DNA of 64,000 nt from Actinomyces sp. ph3 (GTDB taxonomy: Bacteria; Actinomycetota; Actinomycetes; Actinomycetales; Actinomycetaceae), in assembly GCF_000308055.1 (NCBI RefSeq), contig NZ_CAGY01000001.1, positions 620,001 to 684,000 of the forward strand, written 5' to 3'. Positions within the stretch are counted from its first letter, which is position 1; each line of letters opens with the position of its first letter. The notes beneath the pieces are model-generated. The model worked only from the letters and a program-made list of their open reading frames with translations. It had not been told where the DNA came from and made no database searches. Below, piece after piece: positions 43,262 through 51,477 of this stretch. A program made the translations under genes and the position numbers.

Positions 43262-43985
43262 TATCTCAACCCTTGCGAATTGGATTCACACCTCTCCTTC
43301 GACGGTATTTTTCGGCGGCGCGGGAGTCTCCACAGAGTCAGGAATTCCAGATTTCCGCGGCGCGAACGGCTTCTACTTCCACAAGCGCACAATCCCCCTG
43401 GAGCAGGTTCTCAGTATCGATTTCTTCTCGGTTCATCCCGAGGCGTATTGGGAGTGGTTCCGCGAGGTACACAAGCCGGTCGAACCCAATGGCGCCCACC
43501 GCGCCCTTGCCACGCTCGAGTCAGATGGGCTTCTCGAATGCGTCATCACCCAAAATATCGACGGCCTTCATCAGCGCGCAGGATCACGCACAGTTTGGGA
43601 GCTTCATGGGAATTGGGAGCACCTTCTGTGCACCGCTTGTGGGGCCGGCTATCCCCTTTTTTCTATTCCCGAGGCCTTTGAGGAGTTAGTCCCGACCTGC
43701 CGGCGCTGCCACGGACAGCTCCGTCCCGATATCGTCATGTACGGCGAAGCACTGAACGAGGATGTCATCAGTGGTGCCGTGCATGCGATTGCGCACGCCG
43801 ATCTCTTGATCGTGGCTGGAACATCTTTGGTCGTCTATCCCGCGGCCGGATTGCTCAACTATTTCTCGGGTTCACACCTGGTCTTGATGAACGCGACACC
43901 AACAAATGCCGATGCCGACGCAGACCTCATCATCCGCGACCCCGTCGCTCAGTCTTTTGAAGCTGTGATAAAGGAACTGAACTAG
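43251..43985 (+). CDS. Sir2 family NAD-dependent protein deacylase
   Basis: 244 residues from the ATG at 43251, with GAGAAG upstream. The sirtuin motifs are complete: GGAGVSTESGIPDFRGANGFY (NAD loop), TQNIDGLHQRAG, the catalytic His in ELHGNW (about residue 119), a zinc site from CTAC (127, 130) and CRRC (150, 153), PDIVMYGEALNED and VAGTSLVVYPAAGLL. This is a canonical deacylase rather than the minimal Sir2 domain of known phage-defence NADases. It overlaps the DUF3800 gene by 11 bases, so the two are translated together, and NAD+ synthetase follows. Protein deacylation in metabolism is the default reading. Confidence 0.93.
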   Translation: MTSDISTLANWIHTSPSTVFFGGAGVSTESGIPDFRGANGFYFHKRTIPLEQVLSIDFFSVHPEAYWEWFREVHKPVEPNGAHRALATLESDGLLECVITQNIDGLHQRAGSRTVWELHGNWEHLLCTACGAGYPLFSIPEAFEELVPTCRRCHGQLRPDIVMYGEALNEDVISGAVHAIAHADLLIVAGTSLVVYPAAGLLNYFSGSHLVLMNATPTNADADADLIIRDPVAQSFEAVIKELN

Positions 43986-44068
43986 ACACACTGACCCGGC
44001 TACGGCCTCGGGAAGGCACAAGCCGCCCAAGTAGGCGACAATAGCCCTAGCGACTCAGGAGGAAAGCC

Positions 44069-46150
44069 ATGAACTTCCATTCCCTTTACGACCAGGGCTT
44101 TACGCGCGTGGCGGCAGTGACGCTCCCCGTTCATCCCGCACAGCCACTGGCCAATGCTGAAGAAATCATTGCAGCCGCGCGAAGCTGCGATGAACGCGGC
44201 GTCTCGATCGCACTCTTCCCTGAGTTGTGCGTTTCGGGGTATGCAATCGATGATCTTCTCCTTCAAGATGTTCTTCTTGATGAGGTCGAGCGCGCACTCA
44301 CCACCATCATTGCTGCCAGTGCAGATCTCCTCCCCCTGATCGTCGTCGGCGCGCCACTGCGCAAGGGAGCAGCCCTCTACAATTGCGCGGTTGCAATTCA
44401 CCAAGGCCGTGCACTTGCCGTCATCCCGAAGTCCTATCTTCCGAACTACCGCGAGTTCTACGAAAAGCGTCATTTCGTCACTCCGCCGAGCTTTGATAAC
44501 GATCTTCTTCAAGCTCCGTGGGCCCCAACAGAGCCCTACACGGGGGATGCTCCCCTGCTGCCTTTTGGCTCCGTGACGATCGATGTCACCGATATCCCGG
44601 GGCTGTGTGTGGGTATTGAAGTCTGCGAAGACATGTGGGTTCCCGTCACCCCCGCTTCACTCCTTGCGCTCTCAGGCGCAACCGTGCTGCTCAACCTGAG
44701 CGCCTCCCCCATCACTGTCGGACGAGGCGACGAACGCAAGCTCTTGGCACAGTCGACCTCCGCGCGCTGCGCCTGCGCCTACGTCTACACCGCCGCCGGA
44801 CCGGGTGAGTCAACGACTGACCTTGCTTGGGACGGGCAGACCCTGATTTACGAGGCCGGCCAGCTTCTTGCCGCCGGGGAGCGTTTCGCCTCGGGAACCC
44901 AAATCACCATTGCCGACGTTGATATTGAGCATCTGCGCACCGAGCGTACGCGCCAGAATTCTTTCACCGACAATGCTCAAAAGATGCTCGACGGCCTCTC
45001 GATTCCACGCCCCTACAGCATTGCCATTGAGATGAACCCGCCGCGAACGGATCTAGGTTTGGAACGCGAGGTCGATCGCTTCCCCTTCGTCCCCGACGAC
45101 CCGAGCCAGCTGGAGCAGGACTGCTACGAGGCCTACAACATCCAGGTTGCGGGGCTCGCGAAGCGCCTGAGTGCTATTGGACAGCCCAAGGTTGTCATTG
45201 GTGTTTCTGGCGGCTTGGATTCAACGCACGCGTTGATCGTTGCGGCTCGTGCGATGGACCTCTTGGGTCGTCCGCGTACAGATATTCTGGGCTACACGCT
45301 TCCCGGCTTTGCAACTTCTGCACGCACGAAGACCAATGCGATTGCGCTATGCGAAAGATTGGGAGTCTCCTTCAAGGAAATCGATATCACCCCTGCGGCC
45401 AGGCAGATGCTGGCTGATATCGATCACCCCTACGCAGATGGTCACGACGATTATGACGTGACCTTCGAAAACGTTCAGGCAGGGCTGCGCACGGACTATC
45501 TTTTCCGCCTCGCAAATCACCTGGGCGGTATTGTCTTGGGTACCGGTGATCTGTCAGAGCTTGCACTGGGTTGGTGTACGTACGGTGTGGGCGACCAGAT
45601 GAGTCACTATGCCGTCAATACCGGCGTCCCCAAGACGATGATCCAGCACTTGATTCGTTGGGTAGTGTCTTCCGGCCAGTTCTCCCCCGAAGTTGGCGAG
45701 ATTTTACTGTCGATTCTGGGAACCGAAATTTCTCCGGAGCTCGTTCCCGCGAAGCCGGGACAGAAGATGCAGTCCACGCAGGACAAGATCGGCCCTTACA
45801 ACCTGCAAGACTTCAACCTGTACTACGTGCTTCGACGTGGAGCTCGCCCGTCCAAGATTGCATTCTTGGCAGAGCACGCCTGGTCAGATGCTTCTCGCGG
45901 CAACTGGCCAGCTGGCTACCCCGAAGAGGACAAGGTTTCATACTCCTTGGACGAGATCGTGAAGTGGGAACGCTTGTTTATCCGTCGTTATTTCACTCAG
46001 CAGTTCAAGCGCAGCGCACTTCCCAATGGCCCCAAGGTTATGGCTGGCGGGTCGCTTTCCCCGCGCGGGGACTGGCGTATGCCTTCGGATGTATCTGCCG
46101 AGGCCTGGCTGCGCGAGTTGGACACTGCAGTGCAGGGGCTGATTGAGTAG
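44069..46150 (+). CDS. nadE: glutamine-hydrolysing NAD+ synthase
   Basis: 693 residues, the two-domain form. The N-terminal nitrilase-type amidase shows the triad in ALFPELCVSGYAIDD (Glu), IPKSYLPNYREFYEKRHF (Lys) and GIEVCEDMWVP (Cys). The C-terminal synthetase has VVIGVSGGLDSTHALIVAARAMD (SGG-DS loop), LGWCTYGVGDQMSHYAVNTGVPKT and DEIVKWERLFIRRYFTQQFKRS. It amidates nicotinate adenine dinucleotide to NAD+ with ammonia from glutamine. AGGAGG lies six bases before the ATG. It lies 83 bases after the sirtuin gene with no terminator between, so the NAD user and NAD maker may be co-transcribed. Confidence 0.97.
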   Translation: MNFHSLYDQGFTRVAAVTLPVHPAQPLANAEEIIAAARSCDERGVSIALFPELCVSGYAIDDLLLQDVLLDEVERALTTIIAASADLLPLIVVGAPLRKGAALYNCAVAIHQGRALAVIPKSYLPNYREFYEKRHFVTPPSFDNDLLQAPWAPTEPYTGDAPLLPFGSVTIDVTDIPGLCVGIEVCEDMWVPVTPASLLALSGATVLLNLSASPITVGRGDERKLLAQSTSARCACAYVYTAAGPGESTTDLAWDGQTLIYEAGQLLAAGERFASGTQITIADVDIEHLRTERTRQNSFTDNAQKMLDGLSIPRPYSIAIEMNPPRTDLGLEREVDRFPFVPDDPSQLEQDCYEAYNIQVAGLAKRLSAIGQPKVVIGVSGGLDSTHALIVAARAMDLLGRPRTDILGYTLPGFATSARTKTNAIALCERLGVSFKEIDITPAARQMLADIDHPYADGHDDYDVTFENVQAGLRTDYLFRLANHLGGIVLGTGDLSELALGWCTYGVGDQMSHYAVNTGVPKTMIQHLIRWVVSSGQFSPEVGEILLSILGTEISPELVPAKPGQKMQSTQDKIGPYNLQDFNLYYVLRRGARPSKIAFLAEHAWSDASRGNWPAGYPEEDKVSYSLDEIVKWERLFIRRYFTQQFKRSALPNGPKVMAGGSLSPRGDWRMPSDVSAEAWLRELDTAVQGLIE

Positions 46151-46231
46151 CACGATCTGACGGAGTGCCCGCCAAAACAGTGAGATGATCCGCAAGAGTT
46201 GCTGCAGGTTTCTACGCTCACCTATTTTTAT

Positions 46232-46250
46232 TTAGGTAAGCCTTTCTTAA
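46232..46250 (+). promoter_or_regulatory. IdeR/DtxR-type iron box of the siderophore importer
   Basis: The 19 bases starting TTAGGTAAGCC match 14 positions of the palindromic iron box TTAGGTTAGGC-TAACCTAA. It sits 48 bases before the start of the substrate-binding protein, so iron-loaded IdeR would repress the operon. Confidence 0.7.
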
Positions 46251-46297
46251 TTAAAAGCCTACACACTCGCTACTCTCACATTCTGCTGGAGAAAAAC

Positions 46298-47314
46298 ATG
46301 TCGCGTAAGCTCCTGTCTCTGACCGCTCTTGGTGCAGCCTCGTTGATGGCACTGACCGCCTGCTCCGGGGGCACGGCCTCGTCAAGCCAATCCTCAACAA
46401 GTGCTGCAGCAAGCTCAAGCAGCTCCGCACCCAGCTCTGTCACTATCGAATCCGACCAGGGAAACGTTGAAATCAAGCTGCCCGTTCAGCGCGTTGCATC
46501 CCTTGATAACCGTACATTCGAAGTCCTGGCGCAGTGGAACGTGCCCTTGGTCGCCGCCCCGAAGAAGCTCATCCCCTCGACCATCAAGGCATACAACACC
46601 GATTCCGTCGCCGACATCGGCATGCACCGCGACCCGAATCTTGAAGCACTTGCGGCGTCAAACCCTGATCTGATCATCTCCGGTCAGCGTTTCACTCGAT
46701 TTGATGCGCAGATTGCGGAAATGAACCCCGGAGTCCCGTTGATCAACCTCGAGCCACGTGACGGTAAGCCTCTTAATGAAGAGCTCATCCGTCAGGTCAC
46801 CGACCTCGGCGAGATTTTTGGACATCAAGAAGACGCGAAGAAGCTGGTCGATGACTTCAACAATGCGTTGAATCGCGCAAAGAAGGCATACGACGGTAAG
46901 TCCACCGTCATGGCCGTGGACGTTTCCGGTGGCAACATCGGCTACGTTGCTCCTTCCAAGGGGCGCACATGGGGTCCGATCTTCGATCTTTTGGGCCTCA
47001 AGCCCGCGCTTGAAGTTCAGGGCAGCACCGACTCTCACACCGGTGATGACATTTCCGTCGAGGCCATCGCTCAGGCAAACCCCGACTGGATCTTCGTTCT
47101 TGACCGCGACGCCGCGATTTCCAAGGATGGCAGCTACACCCCTGCACAATCCGTGATCGATGGGAATGCTGCACTGAAGAATATCACTGCCCTGACGAAG
47201 GGTCAGACGGTTTACGCACCGAATGACACCTACACGAACGAGTCCATCATCACCTACACGGAGATTTTGAACTCGATTGCTGATTCCTTCGAAAAGGCTT
47301 CAGCAAATAAGTAA
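46298..47314 (+). CDS. siderophore ABC transporter substrate-binding lipoprotein
   Basis: 338 residues from the ATG at 46298, with GGAG upstream; the longer frame has no support. The lipoprotein signal ends in the lipobox LTAC, followed by a Ser-rich linker. The mature part is a class III binding protein of the CeuE/FatB/VctP kind: VQRVASLDNRTFEVLAQWNVPLVAAPK, then ADIGMHRDPNLEALAASNPDLIISGQRF, AVDVSGGNIGYVAPSKGRTWGPIFDLLGLKPAL and NPDWIFVLDRDAAI. It would bind a ferric siderophore (catecholate-type in relatives) outside the membrane. It is the first gene of a four-gene importer under the iron box. Confidence 0.9.
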   Translation: MSRKLLSLTALGAASLMALTACSGGTASSSQSSTSAAASSSSSAPSSVTIESDQGNVEIKLPVQRVASLDNRTFEVLAQWNVPLVAAPKKLIPSTIKAYNTDSVADIGMHRDPNLEALAASNPDLIISGQRFTRFDAQIAEMNPGVPLINLEPRDGKPLNEELIRQVTDLGEIFGHQEDAKKLVDDFNNALNRAKKAYDGKSTVMAVDVSGGNIGYVAPSKGRTWGPIFDLLGLKPALEVQGSTDSHTGDDISVEAIAQANPDWIFVLDRDAAISKDGSYTPAQSVIDGNAALKNITALTKGQTVYAPNDTYTNESIITYTEILNSIADSFEKASANK

Positions 47315-47353
47315 GTTCCCAGTGATTCGTCTGAGAACTCAGACTTAACACAG

Positions 47354-47387
47354 GGGTGTGTTGGTCCTTTCGAGGGCCAACACACCC
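47354..47387 (+). terminator. hairpin between binding-protein and permease genes
   Basis: GGGTGTGTTGG at 47354-47364 pairs with CCAACACACCC at 47377-47387. There is no T tail, and the permease start follows nine bases later without a ribosome site. The hairpin probably gives partial termination or protects the upstream mRNA, so binding protein exceeds permease. Confidence 0.55.
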
Positions 47388-47396
47388 ACAACACTT

Positions 47397-48392
47397 ATGG
47401 CTCAAATTTCTGTGACAAACCAGCACTCACCCCAGGTCTTTAAACGACGAATCGCACTGCTTGTCTCTGCGTTCATTGTCCTTGGACTTCTTATTCTTTC
47501 GTTGTGCACCGGGGAATATTCGATTCTGTCCCATGATGACGGATGGGACATGTTCATCACGGTTCGCATCCCGAGGACCGTCGCACTCATACTTTCAGGC
47601 GCGGCGATGTCGATGTGTGGTTTGGTTATGCAGATCATTACTCAGAACCGCTTCGCAGAACCCACGACAACGGGAACCACCGAATGGGCAGGCTTGGGAT
47701 TACTGGCGATTATGATCATTTACCCCAGTGCATCGGTCCTTCTTCGTATGACGGTAGCAGTTGCCTTTGCCTTCTTGGGAACCATGGTGTTTTTCGCCTT
47801 GCTCCGAAGAGTATCGCTGCGTTCTTCACTGCTGGTACCAATCATGGGAATGATGCTGGGAGCGGTCGTTTCGGCAGTTTCAACCTTCCTTGCCCTTGAG
47901 ACAAATACTCTTCAAAACCTCAGCGTCTGGTTCCAGGGATCCTTCACGAGCGTCTATACCGGCCAGTATGAAGTTCTGTGGATCGTCACACTTGCAGTTC
48001 TTGGTGTTGTCGTTTTAGCTGATCGCCTGACAGCGGTGGGCCTTGGTGAAGATATCGCAACGACCTTAGGTGTGAACTATCACCGAGTAATCCTCATTGC
48101 CACGGGGTTGATCGCCTTGGCCACAGGCGTGGTAACCGTTGTCGTTGGCTCCCTACCTTTCCTTGGACTTGTCGTTCCCAACCTGATCTCTATGGCTCTG
48201 GGTGATCACCTTCGCCAAAACCTTCCCTGGGTCTGTCTTTCCGGTATCGCACTTGTCACGATCGCTGACCTTCTGGCGCGGACGATCATTTCGCCCTTCG
48301 AGATGCCCGTCTCTGTCATCTTGGGGATTGTCGGCGCCTTCGTTTTTATCGCACTCATCCTGCGCCAAAGCCGCAGAGGAGGATTGCAATGA
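47397..48392 (+). CDS. siderophore ABC transporter permease 1 (FecCD family)
   Basis: 331 residues starting MAQISVTNQHSP; no Shine-Dalgarno precedes it. About nine helices carry FecCD marks: VRIPRTVALILSGAAMSMCGLVMQIITQNRFAEPTTTGTTEWAGLGLL near the N-terminus and VGSLPFLGLVVPNLISMALGDHLRQNLPWVCLSGIALVTIADLLARTII near the C-terminus, the latter holding the ATPase-coupling helix. The stop overlaps the next start (ATGA). It pairs with the next gene as a heterodimeric permease, like CeuB/CeuC or VctD/VctG. Confidence 0.92.
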   Translation: MAQISVTNQHSPQVFKRRIALLVSAFIVLGLLILSLCTGEYSILSHDDGWDMFITVRIPRTVALILSGAAMSMCGLVMQIITQNRFAEPTTTGTTEWAGLGLLAIMIIYPSASVLLRMTVAVAFAFLGTMVFFALLRRVSLRSSLLVPIMGMMLGAVVSAVSTFLALETNTLQNLSVWFQGSFTSVYTGQYEVLWIVTLAVLGVVVLADRLTAVGLGEDIATTLGVNYHRVILIATGLIALATGVVTVVVGSLPFLGLVVPNLISMALGDHLRQNLPWVCLSGIALVTIADLLARTIISPFEMPVSVILGIVGAFVFIALILRQSRRGGLQ

Positions 48393-49399
48393 GGCGCTCT
48401 TCATCTTCGTCTTCCTTTGTAAATTCGTCTGCGCGGCGACGCTGGTGGTTGCTCTTTGCCGCGACACTGATCGTTGCGGCCATTTGCTGTGTTGGTCTAT
48501 TGCTGTGGAAGAATCCCGTTCCTGTCACCAGCCCAAAGTTTTGGCCGATCGCCAGAAGACGCGCGTTTTCCATCCTTGCAATTGCTGTTGTCGCCATATG
48601 TCAGGGCCTTGCGACCGTCGCCTTCCAAACCGTTGCGGGCAATCGGATTATCACCCCCTCGATCCTCGGTTTTGAATCTCTGTACCGCGTGATCAATACA
48701 TCCGTAATCTTCTTTGCCGGTGTTGCTGGGTTTAACGCTGCACAGAACCTACCGATGTTCATCTTCCAACTGGCCATGATGGTTCTTTTCACTCTGCTGC
48801 TCTATTCGTGGCTTTTGACCAGCCAACATGCGTCAATGCACGCAATGCTCTTGATTGGAGTGATGCTGGGGGCAGGCCTTGGATCCGTTGCCACCTTCAT
48901 GCAAAGGTTATTGACCCCCAGTGAATTCGACGTCTTGACCGCCCGTTTATTCGGCTCGATCTCAAACGCTGATCGTGCCTACTACCCCGTTGCTCTCCCC
49001 ATCGTTGCTATCGCAGCGGTATCCCTTTTCCTTTTGTCGAACCGACTCAACGTCATCGCATTAGGGCGCGAAACCGCCACTAACCTCGGCCTCAATCACA
49101 AACAAACCAGCATCATCGTGTTGGTTCTGGTTTCACTGCTGATCGCCACATCGACCGCCCTCGTTGGCCCGATGACTTTCCTGGGCTTCTTGATAGCAAC
49201 GCTTTCCTATCAATTCTCACCAACCAGCGATCACAAATACTTATTCGCAATGTCGGTTGCCCTGGGACTGGCGGTTCTTTCCGCTTCATATTTCTTGATG
49301 AACCATGTCTTTAACGCACAGGGTGTTGTCTCAATCATTATTGAATTTATCGGTGGCTTGGCCTTCATCGTGACAATTCTGAAGAAGGGGCGTCTATGA
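48389..49399 (+). CDS. siderophore ABC transporter permease 2 (FecCD family)
   Basis: 336 residues starting MRRSSSSSSF; GGAGG in the end of permease 1 is its ribosome site. Helices run from RWWLLFAATLIVAAICCVGLLLW on, with ARRRAFSILAIAVVAICQGLATVAFQTVAGNRIITPSILGFESLYRVI (the FecCD entry motif) and VGPMTFLGFLIATLSYQFSPTSDHKYLFAMSVALGLAVL for ATPase coupling. ATGA overlaps link it to both neighbours, so the three proteins are made in step. It is the second subunit of the importer. Confidence 0.92.
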   Translation: MRRSSSSSSFVNSSARRRWWLLFAATLIVAAICCVGLLLWKNPVPVTSPKFWPIARRRAFSILAIAVVAICQGLATVAFQTVAGNRIITPSILGFESLYRVINTSVIFFAGVAGFNAAQNLPMFIFQLAMMVLFTLLLYSWLLTSQHASMHAMLLIGVMLGAGLGSVATFMQRLLTPSEFDVLTARLFGSISNADRAYYPVALPIVAIAAVSLFLLSNRLNVIALGRETATNLGLNHKQTSIIVLVLVSLLIATSTALVGPMTFLGFLIATLSYQFSPTSDHKYLFAMSVALGLAVLSASYFLMNHVFNAQGVVSIIIEFIGGLAFIVTILKKGRL

Positions 49400-50151
49400 T
49401 TCAGCTCAATACAGTCGCGAAGCATTATTCCGAGGCCGTCCACATCGGTCCCGTTAGCCTTGAGCTTCCGCGTGGCGGGATCACCGCCCTTGTCGGCCCA
49501 AACGGCGCCGGAAAGTCGACGCTTCTGACCATGATTGGCCGCCTCCTTGGCATCGACGAAGGCACAATTACAGTCGGCGGTGCGGATGTATCAACAACAA
49601 AGTCGAAGGAATTGGCGAAGATCTTGTCTATTCTTCGCCAAGAGAACCACTTCGTCTCGCGCCTGACTGTTCGCCAGCTTGTCGCCTTCGGTCGTTTCCC
49701 TCACAGCCATGGGCATCTCAACGCCCAGGATGAAGACATCATTACTCGCTACATCAATTTCTTGGGACTTGATTCGATCGAGACGCGTTATCTCGACCAG
49801 CTCTCTGGCGGACAGCGCCAACGCGCCTACGTTGCGATGGTTTTATGCCAGGAAACGGACTACATCCTTCTTGATGAGCCGCTCAATAATCTGGATATTG
49901 CACGCAGCGTTGAAATGATGAAACTGCTCAGGCAGGCAGCTGAAGAATTTAAACGCACGATCGTCATTGTTCTTCACGATATTAATTTCGCGGCCCGCTA
50001 TGCCACGCGCATCGTTGCACTCAAAGATGGCACTGTTGCTTACCAGGGCACTCCCGAAGAGATCATGACTGACCAAGTACTCACTGATGTATTCGATACT
50101 CCGGTTCACGTCATCAAAACTGAAGACGGGCCTCTTGCAAGCTATTTCTAG
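49396..50151 (+). CDS. siderophore ABC transporter ATP-binding protein
   Basis: 251 residues. Walker A is GPNGAGKSTLLTMI (about residues 34-47), the Q loop is LRQENHF, the ABC signature is LSGGQRQRAYVAMVL, Walker B is YILLDEPLNNLD, and the switch His is in VLHDINFAARYATRIVALKDG. This is the CeuD/FepC type. The gene closes the importer operon; a GC-rich hairpin follows 44 bases after the stop. All four parts of the importer are intact. Confidence 0.95.
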   Translation: MIQLNTVAKHYSEAVHIGPVSLELPRGGITALVGPNGAGKSTLLTMIGRLLGIDEGTITVGGADVSTTKSKELAKILSILRQENHFVSRLTVRQLVAFGRFPHSHGHLNAQDEDIITRYINFLGLDSIETRYLDQLSGGQRQRAYVAMVLCQETDYILLDEPLNNLDIARSVEMMKLLRQAAEEFKRTIVIVLHDINFAARYATRIVALKDGTVAYQGTPEEIMTDQVLTDVFDTPVHVIKTEDGPLASYF

Positions 50152-50194
50152 GTCTTAACGCACTGCGATTTTCACGCGCCTTTAGAGGTGAACT

Positions 50195-50229
50195 GAGGGG
50201 GGGTGAAGGCCTCGGCCTTCACCCCCCTC
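50195..50229. terminator. bidirectional terminator of both iron operons
   Basis: A run of G with TGAAGGC on the left pairs with GCCTTCA and a run of C on the right around CTCG. It separates the convergent siderophore operon (+) and EfeUOB operon (-). Confidence 0.75.
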
Positions 50230-50247
50230 AACAAGCGCAAAGTACTT

Positions 50248-50622
50248 TTACTTCTTAGGCGCACGCTCGCGCGAGTCAAGCATGAAAAGCGCCAACTTCG
50301 AGGGCTCCAATGCGCGCACTGCATGCGGGAGGCGTGTTCCAAAGTGGATGACATCACCGGGACGCAGAATCACTGTACGGCCATCAGCTGTGATTTCCAG
50401 AGCACCCTCGAGGGTCTGAAGAATCACCGGCATTGCCGCGGTGTGCTCACTGAGAATCTCGTCCTTATCGAAGGAGAAGAGCACCAGACGCATTCCTTCG
50501 CAGTGCATGACGGTACGAGAAACCGTGGCCTGTTCGTTGATCTGGATCATCGAGGCGATGTCTTGAACATCAGTCATGATCGGCACGGGGACCTCAAGAT
50601 TTGTGTCGTCACTGAGCGTCAT
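50248..50622 (-). CDS. small cupin domain protein
   Basis: 124 residues. Cupin motif 1 is seen as EGMRLVLFSFDKDEILSEHTAAMPVILQTLEGALEITADG and motif 2 as LRPGDVIHFGTRLPHAVRALEPSKLALFML; the metal-binding His and Glu positions are partly replaced (SEHTAAM; LPHAV). The single-domain size is that of the conserved-barrel cupins found as stress or metal-linked proteins. It overlaps the methyltransferase gene by 14 bases and is the last gene of the iron-repressed unit. Function in iron uptake is not established; an iron-dependent enzyme or sensor is possible. Confidence 0.8.
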   Translation of the reverse strand: MTLSDDTNLEVPVPIMTDVQDIASMIQINEQATVSRTVMHCEGMRLVLFSFDKDEILSEHTAAMPVILQTLEGALEITADGRTVILRPGDVIHFGTRLPHAVRALEPSKLALFMLDSRERAPKK

Positions 50623-51466
50623 GGCGTTCTCCTTTCAGTGGCTTGTGGGCCACGATTGTCACCCCGCACATTGAATCTTGATAGGTGCGGAAAGTCTTCC
50701 TCATTCCTAGCACACGCTCACGTAGCTCTCGATCTGAAAGAACATTTCGAATAATCCGCAGGGTTTGAAGAAAACCCTCATCGCGAATATTCCGCGAAAA
50801 ATCAAGGAGAGCCATAGGCGCGGTGTGAACGCTATCGACCGTCAGTCCACATTCTTCCAAAAGCTGGGACCACTGCGCACAGGTGAGGGGACGAGCATTG
50901 ACATGAATCGCACGCGCCAAGTCTTTGCGAATCTGTGTATGCAATTCTTCGTCGATGCTATCGGGTTGGACGGCTAGCTCATGGATCGCATAGCGTCCTC
51001 CCGGTGCCAGCAGCCGCACGGCCTCGGAAATGATGGCTTTCTTGGACTTCTCTCCCTGCATAGTCAGCATGGCTTCACCAACGACAACGTCGGCAGAGCC
51101 CGACTCCAGTCCGGTATCAGCGGCATCGGCATTGATCACTGTCCCCCGCGTGCCGACCAACTCTCTCACGTGTTTGGCAGCAACCGGATCCTTGTCGACC
51201 CCGGTGTACGAGGCCGGGCGCGCAGCAAGAATTTCCGATGCGGTTCGCCCCAACCCGGGAGCGTATTCAACCACCCGGGAGCCCGTTAGTTTCGCGTCGG
51301 AGAGCATCTGAAGAGTCAGTTCCAAGCCGCCGGGACGCAGAACTTTCTTTCCGACTCTTGCGAGGACCCAGTGCCCGGGTGCAGTAGATGCCGGACGCTG
51401 AGAAATCGGTAATGCGTTCTGGCTATCTTCTTCCTGAGGCATGTCAGTCACATCCTTGTCACTCAC
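50609..51466 (-). CDS. class I SAM-dependent methyltransferase
   Basis: 285 residues. The SAM fold begins near residue 64 with RVVEYAPGLGRTASEILAARPASYTGVDKDP, where YAPGLGRTA is motif I with Ala-Pro in place of the usual Gly, and continues NADAADTGLESGSADVVVGEAMLTMQ and EAVRLLAPGGRYAIHELA. A helical C-terminal lid follows. The substrate is unknown. It lies 11 bases after efeB and overlaps the cupin gene, so it belongs to the iron-controlled unit. Such methyltransferases near Efe systems might act on a haem or siderophore derivative; this is inference. Confidence 0.83.
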   Translation of the reverse strand: MSDKDVTDMPQEEDSQNALPISQRPASTAPGHWVLARVGKKVLRPGGLELTLQMLSDAKLTGSRVVEYAPGLGRTASEILAARPASYTGVDKDPVAAKHVRELVGTRGTVINADAADTGLESGSADVVVGEAMLTMQGEKSKKAIISEAVRLLAPGGRYAIHELAVQPDSIDEELHTQIRKDLARAIHVNARPLTCAQWSQLLEECGLTVDSVHTAPMALLDFSRNIRDEGFLQTLRIIRNVLSDRELRERVLGMRKTFRTYQDSMCGVTIVAHKPLKGERHDAQ

Positions 51467-51477
51467 ACTATTCCTTC

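Noticed and set aside
43251-43985. Sir2 as a phage-defence NADase (Thoeris or DSR type)
   Set aside because: The gene has the complete deacylase zinc site and no effector domain, so it is not called as a defence effector; the possibility is kept only as context in a finding.
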